Below, piece after piece: positions 26,201 to 38,727 of a stretch of DNA of 64,000 bases. This stretch comes from Mnemiopsis leidyi (lineage: Eukaryota > Ctenophora > Tentaculata > Lobata > Bolinopsidae). How positions within the stretch are numbered: the stretch's first letter is position 1; every line of letters starts with the position of its first letter. Where the stretch lies: the NCBI GenBank assembly GCA_000226015.1, contig JH154390.1:326837-390836 (forward strand), written 5' to 3'. Both the position numbers and the translations under genes were made by a program. Under the pieces are notes generated by a model, which was not told the origin of the DNA, searched no databases, and saw only the letters and a program-made list of their open reading frames with translations.

Positions 26201-29200
26201 TCCTTGCTAAACCAGGTGACCAACAATACTTATAATTTGATTGAACGAAAAACAATTTCTTTAATGCCACATGATCGCAGCACATGACAGTGGTGCCCAC
26301 GTGCAGGGCGATTGTCCAATGAACTGTCGGCAAGGACTGAACCCAGCCAATCAGGACCAGTCTTGGGAAACCGCGTATCTTTCGGCTATGATGGAGTCTT
26401 ATACAGGGTTGTAAACAAGTTATTTAATTATTACGTGTTTTTTGAATTACAGCGGCGCGATTAAGGTAATTGCGCTAATCTTTAATGCAGTAATAGAGCA
26501 CGTGTGCTAATTATTGGGACCAATCAGGTTATTATGATAATGATTATTAGTAACGAAAGCACGGGCCATGCAATAAGGCACGAACTCAAGGATGAGAGGC
26601 TTAGCTACCGGACATTTAACGAGTTTCAGGGGCCAATGACCCAGACATCTACAGACCAACGGGTAGGATAGTTACAGAGTACGGAACCTTCTTCGTTTAC
26701 CAACTATAAATTTCTTTAAGGGTTAAGTTTTTTAACGGCAATTTTGCTTTCTGTTAACAGAATTGCTGTATCTCCAACACAAAAGTAATTTTATTGACTG
26801 GAGTGTTTGTATATACAAATATCTCGAATTATAATCAATTACGATTTGTCCGTGAAGTATCTAAAGAATCTCGAAGGAAATGAATATTCTCGAACGACAA
26901 CATAGCATCACAGAACGCCGTCCTGTGCTAATAGCTCCGACTCGAGTGTGCTATCGAGAAAATAATTCATTCGGCATATAGTGATGATCTAATCTGTCAG
27001 ATAAAGAAATTAACTTACGGTGTACTTGAAATTTGCTGATATCGTTTAGTCCGGTACATGATTGGCCACATGCGCCCCTTCATGCATAATTACCGTCAAA
27101 TTGGCATTTAGATGTTCCAAACTGGTGTCAAACCGAGTATCTCCCAAATTATGTGCTCCATCGGGCATTTTAGAGGAAATCACCTAACTGTGGTGCACTA
27201 TTTAATAACTTAATAATAATTCGGCTGCATTCTGAAGAGTCCAAATTCTTGTCTTAAATTAGGGGCGAGACATTGAAATTGTCTATTTTTTTCATAAAAC
27301 TCTTGACGGTGGTCAAATTAACCGAATTAACAATGACAATTTTGGTGGGCAGTCCGGGGTATTAAGACAAGCCAATATGCTTATGCAAATCAAGTGGATT
27401 TGGAAGGACATTATCTAGTAATTGAAGCTATAACTTGAGGGGCTACAGACGGGAGCTTACCCTCCGCGATTGTCAAGATATCAGCTTATTGTTTGCTTTC
27501 CGGTAACCAGTCTGAAGTTAAGAAAGAGTACAAAGCCGGTCAAGAAGACGACCCTGGCAGTTATTTGAGTTATCCTTAACACACCAGTGCAAATTGTCCG
27601 TCCAGAGCCTGGAGTGAAAGGCAAAACAGATTCACTCGCCCAATTAATGAGAGTAATCCTGTCCTGCTGTCTTGCTGCAGTGCAACAGATCCCAATCGTA
27701 CCTTTGTTCAGCGCTGGGATGCCCATTATTTTAGCAGTTTCATTAAATGCTAGCAGGCGCATGACGATACCGAGAAAAATCCATCAGATCCCGCATGCGG
27801 ACACGGTAGGCAGGGCTTGAAACAAATGGGGGCATGTTAAGTGTCACGTGGGCCAATATGGTATTGCTAAGTCGAACTGTAGCACCCTCGGTGAAATACA
27901 ACTTCAAGTACCTCATAGGGCCTTATTTCTATTCAAATCCTCAAATGAGAAACAATATCAAGCTTATACTTTTGAGGCTAAAGTGAGAAAAATAGTAGAG
28001 ATCATTTACGGCGAAACGGACAGAAAAGGTAAAAAATACGGACAGATTTATCTTTCAAAAGATATAAAGTTTGAAAAGCTTGCGACATACATACAATATT
28101 TCTTACGAAACAAGTTCCGAAGAAAACGAAAAACGACCAACCTGTCCACCCCCGTTGAGCTTGTTCGTAAGTTTGACCTTGGAGAAACTAACGGTCTGCT
28201 TCATCCAATGAGCCCCGAAGTTAGGTGAGTCGGGATGGACGTAGACACAGCCCGGAGCTGGAGGTTCTGGTTTTCCTCCTGGTACCCACTCGCCGTTAAC
28301 GTACCTGGTGTTAAGCCAGTCTTACTTCTTGGTAGATAAAGAGCAGTAATACTTCACATATCATTAAATATCAAATGAAACGTGTAACTTATTAAACAGA
28401 TGAAAACATGGATTTGGATGCAAAGCTAGCATGGCACTATAGACAATATCACGCTACTCATACTTCTGACAAGATAAGCTCTAAAGTTGATAACACTTAC
28501 TTCCAGCGGTGGTTGTCAATGGGAGTGAAGCCCAAGCAGAGAGAGTACATTCCGTGAGGGTCGAGACCGGATAGATTTACCTTCAAAACAGGGAACATCC
28601 TCCTGAAATATTTGAGTTATCAAATCTGGTGCGTTCAGAGTTTCACAAATTATAGTTAGAATTCCCAGACCGCTTTTACGCTAACTGTAGAAACTTGATG
28701 ATGCCTGTAAGATCAAAAATGCATGTTCCGTAATTTGGGCCGGTCAAGTTTCGCCTTTCGGGTTAATGATTGCTAATGCCTTCTACGTTTAAGCTGAAAT
28801 TAAAGTTTTTACATAACAAAAGCTATGAAACTACTAACGAGTTTCAAATTCCGCATGTTGTGGCGGAAAGCACGTGCAAGGTACAGGGTCTCTGATCACG
28901 TGACTTTGACATCTGCCGGCGTTGGACCGTGCAAACCACCCCAAGGGACTCCAGCCCGTGTTGCAGGGAGAAATCAATTAGAAGACAGAAACCCAAACCG
29001 CACGGAAAACGTCGAAAACGGGACGCATGACGTTTTTCTTGATTGGCGGGCAAGTATGTCTCCTTACCTATACAGTCATGCATCTCGCAGGAATTCGGAG
29101 GTGGAAGGTGAGACAAGGCTCAATTTACAGGGTGCAGTGGTGGACTTCACCCCTCAGATCGTGTTTGCTGTGACACTTCGGTACATTTGGGAGTAAAGCT

Positions 29201-31078
29201 CGGTGTATGTCTGTGTGTTTGTGTGTGCGGTTAGGACAGAGCCAAATGTCCTGATAAGCTTATCCCGCTACTGACACGCATGCCCCGACAATCCAGGCTG
29301 AACATGAGGAGTTTTCTCAAGCTCGGAATCATGACTTTCAATAGATGTTTAGAGTGCACCAAACGAAGTGTGTTTACGTAAACATGCAACAAACAATCGC
29401 TTAAATCAACAGCTACAAACCACACTGTCATTTCTCCCTAAGTGGACAGTTGGAACTGATTTTGTGCGCAATTTGAGAAGAATTTGATGTAACAGCTGCA
29501 GTAGGCACTTAGTGAGAATTCACGACTCATGTCGGAACATAGTCTTGTAACTTTATAAAACTAAACTTTCCTGGCAGGCTGTTTTCACGTTTTACTTCTC
29601 CTTTACACTGGGCTACCTGAAGATTCCGCAATCTCGGCTGCCTGCTTGTCATGCTCGCTGCAGCAGGAGAAGTACAACATTTGGTGTCATGGACATAAAG
29701 TGCTTGACAAAGAATGTTGAAATTTGGTCCTGATTGCCGAACTAGTGGAAGACCAAATCAAAACAGGTTCCACCCCTGAAAAAGGGGTGATTTTATCAGG
29801 ACGGCGCGGTGCGTAGCACAGATAAATTTGTCAGCCTAGCGAAGTGCGGGGTGTACACCACAATACATGTGGTCCCTCTGTCCTGTCATTCCACGTCACT
29901 CAGGGACACTTCCAGGAGACATGTCCCAATTTTCTACTTCGCTGCTTTAGTACCGGACCGATCACGTCTTCCTTGAGTAGTGGACCGAATCGGAGATCAA
30001 ATACTGACAGAACGTAAACCTGACTTAATTTAGTATATTCATATGTTTTGGTTTAAATCCTACCCCTCTACAAAAGGCGTACAACAGATAGACGAACAAA
30101 ATCTTTTCCCAGCACCTCTCCGTCCGTCTGATGGAGGAGCTTTGATCAGTCCAGACGCCCGGCCAGTGCTTTGTTTGGTTTGCTCTTAAAGAGTCATTAA
30201 AAGTCAACTGTTTTTCTTGAGCTCCCTTATTAACGAATTGGCTTCCTTGAGGGTAGGGTGGCACACCCATTGAACAAAAACAACAAACTTCCTAAACATC
30301 TAACATCTTCAAAATAAGCAGCAATTATCAGGGACCACGTGACATCGTATAAAATCAAGGGAAATTTCGCCTATCGTTAAATGAAACCGCGACACCTACT
30401 TAATGAAGTCCGAGGCACCATGCTTTTGTTAACTACCCAGGTTTTTTGCGGGTAGTTGTGAGCAATAAATCAAGAGTATCATGAGTATATGAGCAGGTAA
30501 CATGCACTGTGTTCGCAAGACAAACACAGAGTTGGTTTGAAGACTCCGCCAACAGCGGCCTACATAGGATTTTAGAACCAACCTGTGAAATTTCGCCTGA
30601 TACCTCCAATTGACTGATTTGCACGGATACGCTATATTTACTTAATTGTACAAAAAGAGAGACCTTGAACGTGAGAATGTCAGTATGTTACATTTCTCAG
30701 TTCTTCTATTTGGTTTGTCCACAACTTTACGTCCCTATCGTAAAAAGAACGATAAAACCTATTTCAATTTGCAATAAAAATTAATTAACATGCGTTGCAG
30801 TTGGTAGCTATTTTGTAAACAAACCTTCCGTTTTTAGTAACAATCATCTCGTTGGTCAGTCTGTTGAATCGAGACCAAAGTTCCACTTCATCAAGCTCAG
30901 CAAGCGGTTGGTCTGGTTTGGGTTCCATGATAGAGGCCGTGCTGGTCGGCAAAGGCTCGGTTGTAGTTGACACGGTCATGTCTCCATACTGCTCATCCAT
31001 GCCGGACGCCAACAAACTGTTAACAGAAAAGGAAGCAGCGGGCTGTTTCAGGAACTGCGAACAAAAGTTGGTAGACAT
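20286..31078 (-). CDS. Brachyury: Brachyury T-box transcription factor
   Basis: Ten exons: 31078-30825, 28602-28501, 28305-28142, 24660-24520, 24123-24062, 22269-22205, 22037-21870, 21287-21141, 20982-20891 and 20450-20286, about 452 residues. The T-box spans exons 1-5: [123 protein letters not shown]. This run is Brachyury rather than Tbx2/3/4/5 or Eomes. The N-terminus has [14 protein letters not shown], resembling the LLSAV-type motif of vertebrate Brachyury. The C-terminal half is Pro/Ser/Thr/Tyr-rich, as in activation domains. Brachyury binds palindromic T-sites and controls blastopore and axial development. Odd: exon 3 is 164 nt where the phases of its neighbours need 163; an extra C near 28260 shifts the frame after KPEP. 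A sequencing indel is likelier than a dead gene, since all other exons and splice sites are intact. Confidence 0.95.
23260..23333 (+). mobile_element. tRNA-derived SINE head (element likely extends to ~23600)
   Basis: A polymerase III A-box-like TGGCTCATTGG (23267-23277) and a B box GGTTCGAGCCC (23311-23321) at tRNA spacing, in a tRNA-like ~74-bp unit. The flanking bases do not close a proper acceptor stem and it runs on into unrelated non-coding sequence, as in a SINE. It lies in the Brachyury intron between 24062 and 22269. The 3' limit is not visible to me. Confidence 0.55.
24661..28141 (-). other. 3.5 kb intron within the Brachyury T-box
   Basis: Separates exon 3 (LNGGGQ) from exon 4 (IMLNSL). 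A plus-strand ORF from 27848 and a minus-strand ORF at 26226-25921 have no family features. Its size makes it a place where enhancers could lie, but I see no specific site. Confidence 0.6.
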
Positions 31079-31120
31079 TTACAAGTTTAGTCGGGAAAGG
31101 TAGCGAAACGAGTCGTAAGT

Positions 31121-31300
31121 GTCTGAAATAGTTGCACTGAGAGGCCGGGGTCCGTATATAGCGGGCTGATCTGCTGCGCGCTAGCCGGGTCTTCTGATTG
31201 GCTGACTGTAGAGTGCGTTATTAAGTAGCTGTCACGTGTTACGCCGGGCGGCCAATCACGTAAGAGGAGCGGAGCAGGTGGTTTGCGCTAGCCAATCAGC
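31121..31300 (-). promoter_or_regulatory. Brachyury promoter: TATA box and three CCAAT motifs
   Basis: On the minus strand a TATATA box (31160-31155) lies ~80 bases before the ATG at 31078, with an initiator-like TTTCAGAC about 30 bases downstream of it (near 31126). CCAAT-type motifs occur near 31195 (ATTGG on plus), 31252 and 31292 (CCAATCA on plus), with a CACGTG E-box near 31232 between them. The block is GC-richer than its surroundings. Confidence 0.6.
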
Positions 31301-31309
31301 GTCCAGGAG

Positions 31310-34300
31310 AGTGAACTGAAATATAGAGATTGTTAGAGAACGTCGGGAGAAGGCATGAAGCTTAGCATTCACAAAAAGTTCGGCTGTGGACTTAAGATCA
31401 TTGTAATGCACCAAACGGAGCTTCGGATACCATAACCAAGTACTGATCCCCTTAAATTATCAATTAGCGTAATTAATGACGCTATAATTGTATAGGTGAG
31501 CGTGCAGATTGGTTGTTATTTCAGCTCGGAGGCACACTATGAACGGGAGATGTACTAATGAGGTGTCAATTTAAAAATTAAGTCGCTATTTGGACCACTA
31601 CCAGTACAGGTTTTACAGCATGCGGGACACCTGATTACTGCGGTAAAGCCGAGGACTTTCTGGTTGAACGATAGCCAAGCATTTCGATCCAACAAGTATG
31701 GTACTTTAGCCATGCAATTTGTTTTGATCCTCATATTTTCACACAATATCGCAACATGCTACATAAAATATATATGGTCTATGTAAAGCAAGCAGCTCGG
31801 AAATTAGATTTAGGCACGTTTCACAACCTCGTGGTAATTGAGTTAACTTGGGGCTGCCAATTAGCGAAACTAGGTGTAGCACGATCATTGCCCGCCTTTA
31901 AAAGGACAGCAGTTATTTCCAACTACAGGAACCGTTTCTTTGTTTCGGCTGGACCTGCTGCGACGGAATTTCTTTGCAAATTTTTCATGTCTCCCGGTAT
32001 CACCAAAAAGCAGCAGATGTTCCCTCCGCAGTACCGGTATTCTGCCGTTACGGTCTCAGACGATGGCTTAAGAGGTTTCTAGAACATGTTGAAAAACCTC
32101 GTAATATTCTCCCTCATCTAATATATGAGTAAACCAAACGTGGATGCTTGTGGCTCGTTAAATTTTAAATTTCTCCACTCCGCAAGTATTCGGTAGTGAC
32201 CTGACAGTGTTCCAGAGATTTATTTTCAATTTTGCGCTCACGGAGCGGTCAGTGGTCGGGGGTTAAGTGTGCTGGCCGAAGGGGGAGAGAGACTAGTGAG
32301 CTAGTAAGGCAGCATACAGGGCTCAAATGTGTAGTTGCCCTGTAGTTGTTAAAACGGCTCTTAACGTCCAGGGCACAATTCGAATTTTGACACGGCCTGA
32401 AGGGCATGCATATGCAAAATATGCCAACTCAAAATCATTTGAACGTGCAACATTTGACGAGTTTAGATAGGCAGATCCTGCAAGCTGGTCTAAATCAAAG
32501 CAGGGGCGATCACATTTCTGGTGAATATCTCGGAAGGTTGCTAAGTTATGACGATTTTCGGGAGGAGGTCGTGCGAGTAAAACTGCGAAATTGCCACTGC
32601 AGCGACCTCTCTAGGGCTCGTGTTAGTGGGGAAGTTCGCGAGCCTTGCCAAGCATCGTGTTGTCGTGTCAAGAGTTGCAGGTCTGGTAATTTGAGTTACG
32701 AAATTTCAATCAAATTCGTGAAGCATCGTCGTCCAAGGGACACGAGAAGGTAGAGATTAAAGTACGTGTTATGTCCCACATGTTTCGACGGTTAGCAGTG
32801 GTCGCTTGAGTATCTGAGTTGCGAAAATGAGAATTAACTCATTTTTGGAAAAGCCACATTTTGCACAGTCTTTTTTTTCAGCTGATGAGCGTGGTAGCAG
32901 TTAAGCAAGAAAGTATCAAATATGGGCTTGAAATTTCCTGCGGGAAAAATAGCTCTATTGACTTTTTCCCTTGTGGACGTGGTTGTATGAAATTTTTGAT
33001 TGTAATGAATTGTCAAATTTGTGCATAAAAAGCTGCTATTGTAAATTCTATCACTTTGCTCATTTGCAAAAGCCTCGCAATTATTTTGCGAATTAAAATT
33101 ACTAAAAGAAATGAGTGGAAGCCCCATTGTAGGAAATTAGGAACGATCTAGGCGCAAGTTTTCTGACTTGGGTAGATGTAAACAAACTTTGCATGGAAAC
33201 TCTACAAAAAGATTTTCCGATAAAACCGCAACAAATTCAAAATTCATCTGGGATCATTGGAATTTCAATTTGGCCTCAAAGCAGCGTTAGACACAAAACA
33301 AGATCGATACTAATTCCAACAGGTCAGGAGAAAGAAAACAAGGATTTCCATTAACAGCGCATTAACAAGGCTGTAATACTGATACTTGAGGTTGGCGATG
33401 ACATGAAAAAGATGACACTTACTTGCGAGTGAGCTGTTACCAATAGAGTGCTACACGCAACAATCTGTGAACACCTTAAGACGTGTGGCGGAGTAGGTAG
33501 CGAGAGTATGGAGGTGCTGAAGTTGACGTCGCGCGGCGGTGGCGGCCACGGCCGAAAAAACAAATACTTCCGGTACCGGTGTCACAGGACTGTTACCATG
33601 GTAACGTCACGTGACATTGGTATACGAGGAGGTGGCAGAGGTGCGACCTGCTCGAAACGTAAACACTCTTTGAATGGGCAATTCATTGTCTGGGGTTGCA
33701 CAGGCGGGCCGTGTGTGCTTACAGCACCTTAAAAAGTGGTCCTGGCTCCTCTACGGAATACTTATATACCGGCCTGGGAATAACGGACATTGGGGCTAGC
33801 CGTACCAGGGAGAATTCTCTTTGAAGTTTTATCGGTCAAGCCACACGCACGTACATTAACATATTATTACCTGATTAAGTAGTGTGTTAAGTTTCTCCAT
33901 CAGCATCAGTTCATCCAATAGACCATGTCAATCGTCACATGACTACGTGTCACATGATCACTGTTCATTAACCAGGCAGGGTGCCTTGCTTCGGTTCCCA
34001 GAGGAGTTGCAAGAGAAATTAAATCGTTTTTATTTGGATGTAGCAGGCACCTCCAAACATTTCTAAATATTCTCTTCCCAATCTACCCTCCCAGTGTAAT
34101 CATGCATGACCTGATCACCAGGATCGCCGAACAGGGCCTGAAATGGAAGATTTGGAGTTTAGAATGTACTGAATTATTTTAGAATATGCCACGTTTTTGG
34201 AAATTAAGGAATTTAGAATGTACTTTGAGTTGTAACTGTTGCAACATACTTTTACTTTTTAACAGTGAACATATCATCGATCATTCGTATTATTACAACA

Positions 34301-35138
34301 TTACGGTCAATGACGTAAGATTGGTTCTTACAGGTAGTTATGAAATAAATATTTGTCGAATTATTCTAGTTGTAATGGCCAGAGTCTGGCATTTAAGCTA
34401 ATTGCATCAAATTTCAACTATCAATTGGGCAATTACCTTCACTTTTAACAGATGGAGATAGAGAAGATGTGGGATCAGACTGGAATGTCACAGTGGCGTG
34501 TCACTTCCGTCTCAGTGCCAGAATTGTTGATGTAACCTCCTGTAATGAATTGAGGATGTTTTAACACCTCCAGTCATAACGAGATAATGGTGTCCTGAGG
34601 GTTGCACTCCAAACTTTGCGATGTTTTGAAAGTGATACACGACAAGCTGGTCAGCACTCAAATTGACCAATCAGCCAAGAACTGTAGTGCGTCTAAAGAC
34701 ACAGTTTTGTCTTGTTAAAGTGGTGAACAGTGTATTGTTGTGCCAGATCTCGTCAGCAGACCGATTCTGTCCGAGACGGACTTGCCTCCTGACAAATTCA
34801 CTTCCTTGGCCGAAATTAACGTTTTGATTAATTACTTTGGGAGATTAAATTCAGCGTTAATCGTTTGAAATTTAGTCAATATCCTAGAGTTGATGACTCC
34901 TTTAGTGGGTGCCAGAAGGTGTTAACAGCTACCAAGTCTTTCTCTCTCACTTCCCCAACGTCCAACAAATGTACACTTATCAGTTCTCAGCATCTTCAAG
35001 TGAACATTTTGACTGAAACTGTCAGGCCGCTTACGGTGTATTTTCTATCGGTGACCTAACTTGGTAGGATATAATTGACAACATAACATTTCGTAACGAT
35101 CTTGAGTGAGAAATGATGAATAAGACATTTGATTAGCA
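31310..35138. other. Gene-poor region upstream of Brachyury
   Basis: No convincing gene. A GC-rich patch around 33480-33640 could be a promoter or first exon of something unseen. A minus-strand stretch near 34139-34065, acceptor-like CAG then ALFGDPGDQVMHDYTG, could be a small exon, but I found no partner exon in phase. Confidence 0.35.
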
Positions 35139-35347
35139 AAAATCTAACTACTTTCTAGGTATCACATTCATCTAACTACATTCTAACTACTTTCTAGGTA
35201 TCACATTCATCTAACTACATTCTAACTACTTTCTAGGTATCACATTCATCTAACTACATTCTAACTACTTTCTAGGTATCACATTCATCTAACTACATTC
35301 TAACTACTTTCTAGGTATCACATTCATCTAACTACATTCTAACTACT
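35139..35347. repeat. 39-bp tandem satellite, ~5 copies
   Basis: Four full, virtually identical 39-bp units start at 35161, 35200, 35239 and 35278, flanked by partial units. Each unit contains two near-copies of a ctaacta(c/t) motif. Near-identity means recent amplification. Confidence 0.95.
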
Positions 35348-35462
35348 AATCTTATTCATAAACTTACTGTACAGTATTGTCTAGAAGTTGTAAGCTTTTA
35401 ACGGCGAAGAGAAGGCCGTGGAAATTTTTTTGACTACCAATGCGGAGCGAGAACATAATCCC

Positions 35463-35853
35463 CTTAGTTGTAGTGGACGTAGTGAACGTTCACTAAAAAA
35501 TAGTTTGTGAACGCGTTCACTTAAACTCATATCACGTACTGAACGTTTTGAGTAATGGCTCATGGTCAAAAAGTCGGAAATATATTTCTCGCAGATTTGA
35601 AATATGAAAATTTAGACGTCACGTCAGCTTGTTTCCCGCGTTTCTCGATGTCTTGGAAGATTTTCGCGCGTTCTGGACATTTAGACGTCACGTCAGCTTG
35701 TTTCCCGCGTTTCTCGATGTCTTGGAAGATTGGCACGAATTTTCATTTTGATGATCTCTTAGTCTTACGTTCACAAACGTTCAATAACGTTCGCTACAAA
35801 ATAACCGGTACGTGCGTTCAGTACGTCAAAATCGACCGTTCACTACAACTAAG
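35463..35853. mobile_element. Non-autonomous hAT-type DNA transposon (MITE)
   Basis: A 13-bp perfect terminal inverted repeat (CTTAGTTGTAGTG at the left, its complement at the right end) bounds 391 bp, and an exact 8-bp target duplication ATAATCCC flanks it (35455-35462 and 35854-35861). Eight-base duplications are the hallmark of the hAT superfamily. Subterminal GAACGTTCACT/GAACGCGTTCAC motifs are repeated on both sides, as expected for transposase-binding sites. Inside is a direct duplication of 52 bp (35611-35662 and 35680-35731) that includes GACGTCACGTCA. No transposase is encoded. Confidence 0.85.
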
Positions 35854-35861
35854 ATAATCCC

Positions 35862-38727
35862 ACTTTGTTTTGAAAATTCGCATGGTACTTAAGCTGAATT
35901 TTATAAAGATTTAATTAAATCTGTGTTAATCTTTCCAGTTTTCACGTTGGTTAAATTTACACGGAGGGAGCACGCGAGATGCACCAGGTGTCGTTTTATT
36001 TCTCATATTGTTCCTTTTGAAATCAGAGACACTTGTTAACACCTATATACAACTATGTTGAGTAAAGCAAGACGAACTGAACAATGTTTTACCTTTGTTC
36101 CAGAATGCGATGAACAAAAGGGTGGCAGATTATTGGCACTCACATTTGAACGGAAAAAAGTTGTACAAAAGAACAAGTGAAGTGTGATTTCAAATGTGAA
36201 CATCTGAGGAATTTTGAAATATGTGGTGCTTTAAGCTTAATCAAATGGCTTATTATGATCAAACATATTTTATAGATAAAGTAGACTTTTATGTTTAGAG
36301 TGAAATCGCTGTTAGCAATTTGTGCATACAGCTCGAGGATAAGCTTGGTGACAACATTTTTGCCAACTGACTACGACGGCCGGAACAGTGGAAGATGCGG
36401 ACAGAGCAAATTTGCTATACAACTTTATAATCGATGGCAAGTTTCTATTTCATAGAGTTTTCTATTCCATGGAACAAGAATGAATTTCAATAAATTACTT
36501 ATATTCAAGCAATGCAATTATTATCACAATACGTCTTTCATTTTGGGAGTTTCTATTTCTTAGTGATGATTACATCATACCAATTTCACCTAAGTAACCA
36601 GCTACAGCCAATTTTTAAATGGAGTCATGATTGAACATCTTTTTATCGAATAAATTTTCCTACGGTATGTTTCCAATCTGCAATCCAACCCGGCAACTGA
36701 TAAGAGTCTTTTCACGTGCTTAATATCTTGCAAATATAATAACCATTTTCTTTAACGGCCTGTAGAAGTCACCCTTACATCCATACATCCAGTCGAGCTA
36801 AATCGACTTCCGATCCGTCTTCCATGCATTTCAATATGTACAAGTAGCTCCTGTTAAATTAAAGCTTTACTCGAATTATATTATTATTTGTTATCTATTG
36901 CTACATGTTTGAACATCATATATTGTTGAATTGTTATAATATCGAAATGTTTATGATAAGTTAACAAGTAGTTGACTTTTTGCACAGCTTCATTGTCAAA
37001 AATTTGAACTTGATATCAAGTTCATATTGGTGATTAATATTCATTCTACGTCAATCTGTTAAATAATCTCATGTTATTTTCGACCTCAGTATTCACGTCG
37101 ACCTTACCAGACTTTAGCCAGGTTGAACATTCGATACCTAGTGGTTCTCTCGCTCTTGACTTTATGAAACTAAAACTTTTAGCACGCTTTAGTTTTCCAT
37201 TAAAATCAAAACATAATAGGTCAATGTAGCACCTGGATCTGTAAAAAGAACATCCCATCTCTGCTCTTATAACGCACACATTTTATCGTAAATGTTTGAC
37301 CTTGATCGGTATAGTCGGACACGCGACCTTGGGTAGGGGCTCTTGTCAAGTAGCTGCTAAAACTGACACCTCCATCATCTCTAGAGAGAGCGAGAGAGAG
37401 GGAGGGAGAGAGATCTCTAGTAGGTTGGCCTCCCTCTCACCAGCGAGCAGCTCCTGAGAGAGACCTCTCATCTCCATTTGAGGCTTAATGAGTAATGACT
37501 CGCCATCATGAGGCGGAGTTCAAAGACAACCAGCACAGAGTACTTATACACTCCAGTACTTATACACTCCAGTGCTCGGTCCGCGCTGTTCAGGCGGAAG
37601 ACCGGAACACTGGGGACCCTGCTATCATGATTTGTGATCGAAAACATTGCTGATAAAATCAAGAGTAAAAAATATTCAGAAAATCATATACACTGATCAA
37701 TTTGCTTACAGCCAGTGAGTCAATAAGCCAAGGATATTCTCAAACCGGTTAACAAATTATTGTCAACAATCACCATTGGATGACAATTGTTGTATTTGCA
37801 TGCGTTTGAAGAGATTTACTTTTAGTGATACATGAGTACATAGGTAGTTCTTACATAAAAGAGACAGAAGCTTAAAATGTGATAATTTTCCAAAAACCAC
37901 TATTTTACAGATGACTGATTTACTGAGAAGCTCCAAATTGGACAGCTATTTAATTATTACGCACGTGCTCGGACGATTTTGATTTATCATTACATGATTA
38001 TTGATTCTTCAAGTTGAGTACTGGCTACTGAAGCAAGGCTCCCAAGTTATCCTTCGGTTTTCTAATTGATCAGTTCAAATCACCAATTATGTGGCGGCGC
38101 TGCTAGACAAGAACAATTTAAAAGTTTGTGTCACCTTCCCAGCCCAGCTGGGCGGAATAACTCAAATGAGAAAATCAGAATTTCAGAGAATGTCGCAACT
38201 GTGGCCCTGCATTCTCCCATATGGCAAAAACCCTATATGAATTTTGACGTTTCAGGTCACACAGGCACGACTGATCAGGATTCAACAGAGTGCAAGTGCA
38301 GCAATACAGACTACAGTCTTAGTAATTTTGGATTATGAACAGATTATGAAAAGACGCCGGCTATATAGTGTAAATATAGAATAAAATAGATTCTGTAAAA
38401 ATGGTCAGCAATTTCGATTCCCCAAAGCTAAGATGAGAAGTACCGACCCGTACAGGGGTTACAGTACGTTCTTTGATGCGACTTTGAAAAGTGCGACGCG
38501 TAAAACGTGCGCATCAGCGTAAATTTTCTAGTACAATTTTTAAGGGGCTAAATATAGGGTCATTTTGTGTGTTAAATTTGTGATGAATTCTGTTGACGAT
38601 TTATACCCATAAAACATATCAAAATCCGATTCGAAGTGAACCGAAATTTCAAAAACTTTGAAAGAGAATTAAATTCAAAGTTTAAAGAAGCTATGACATG
38701 TAACAGTTAATGAGATATTGTATAAAA
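35862..38727. other. Intergenic AT-rich sequence
   Basis: No coding exon recognised. Contains a short GA-rich low-complexity run at about 37380-37415 and a 19-20 bp direct doublet near 37540-37575. Confidence 0.5.

Noticed and set aside
25921-26226. Minus-strand 101-codon ORF in the Brachyury intron
   Set aside because: No splice phase that fits the flanking exons and no coding bias; removing it leaves a perfect T-box join.
27848-28228. Plus-strand ORF of 126 codons overlapping Brachyury exon 3
   Set aside because: Half lies in an intron and half is antisense to the T-box; no start context or family features.
32406-32753. Plus-strand 115-codon ORF in the gene-poor region
   Set aside because: No recognisable domain, no splice or poly(A) context; expected by chance in this length of sequence.
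33884-34139. Possible small exons: plus GALLRFPEELQEKLNRFYLD and minus ALFGDPGDQVMHDYTG
   Set aside because: No partner exons with matching phase on either strand, and neither matches a family I can name.
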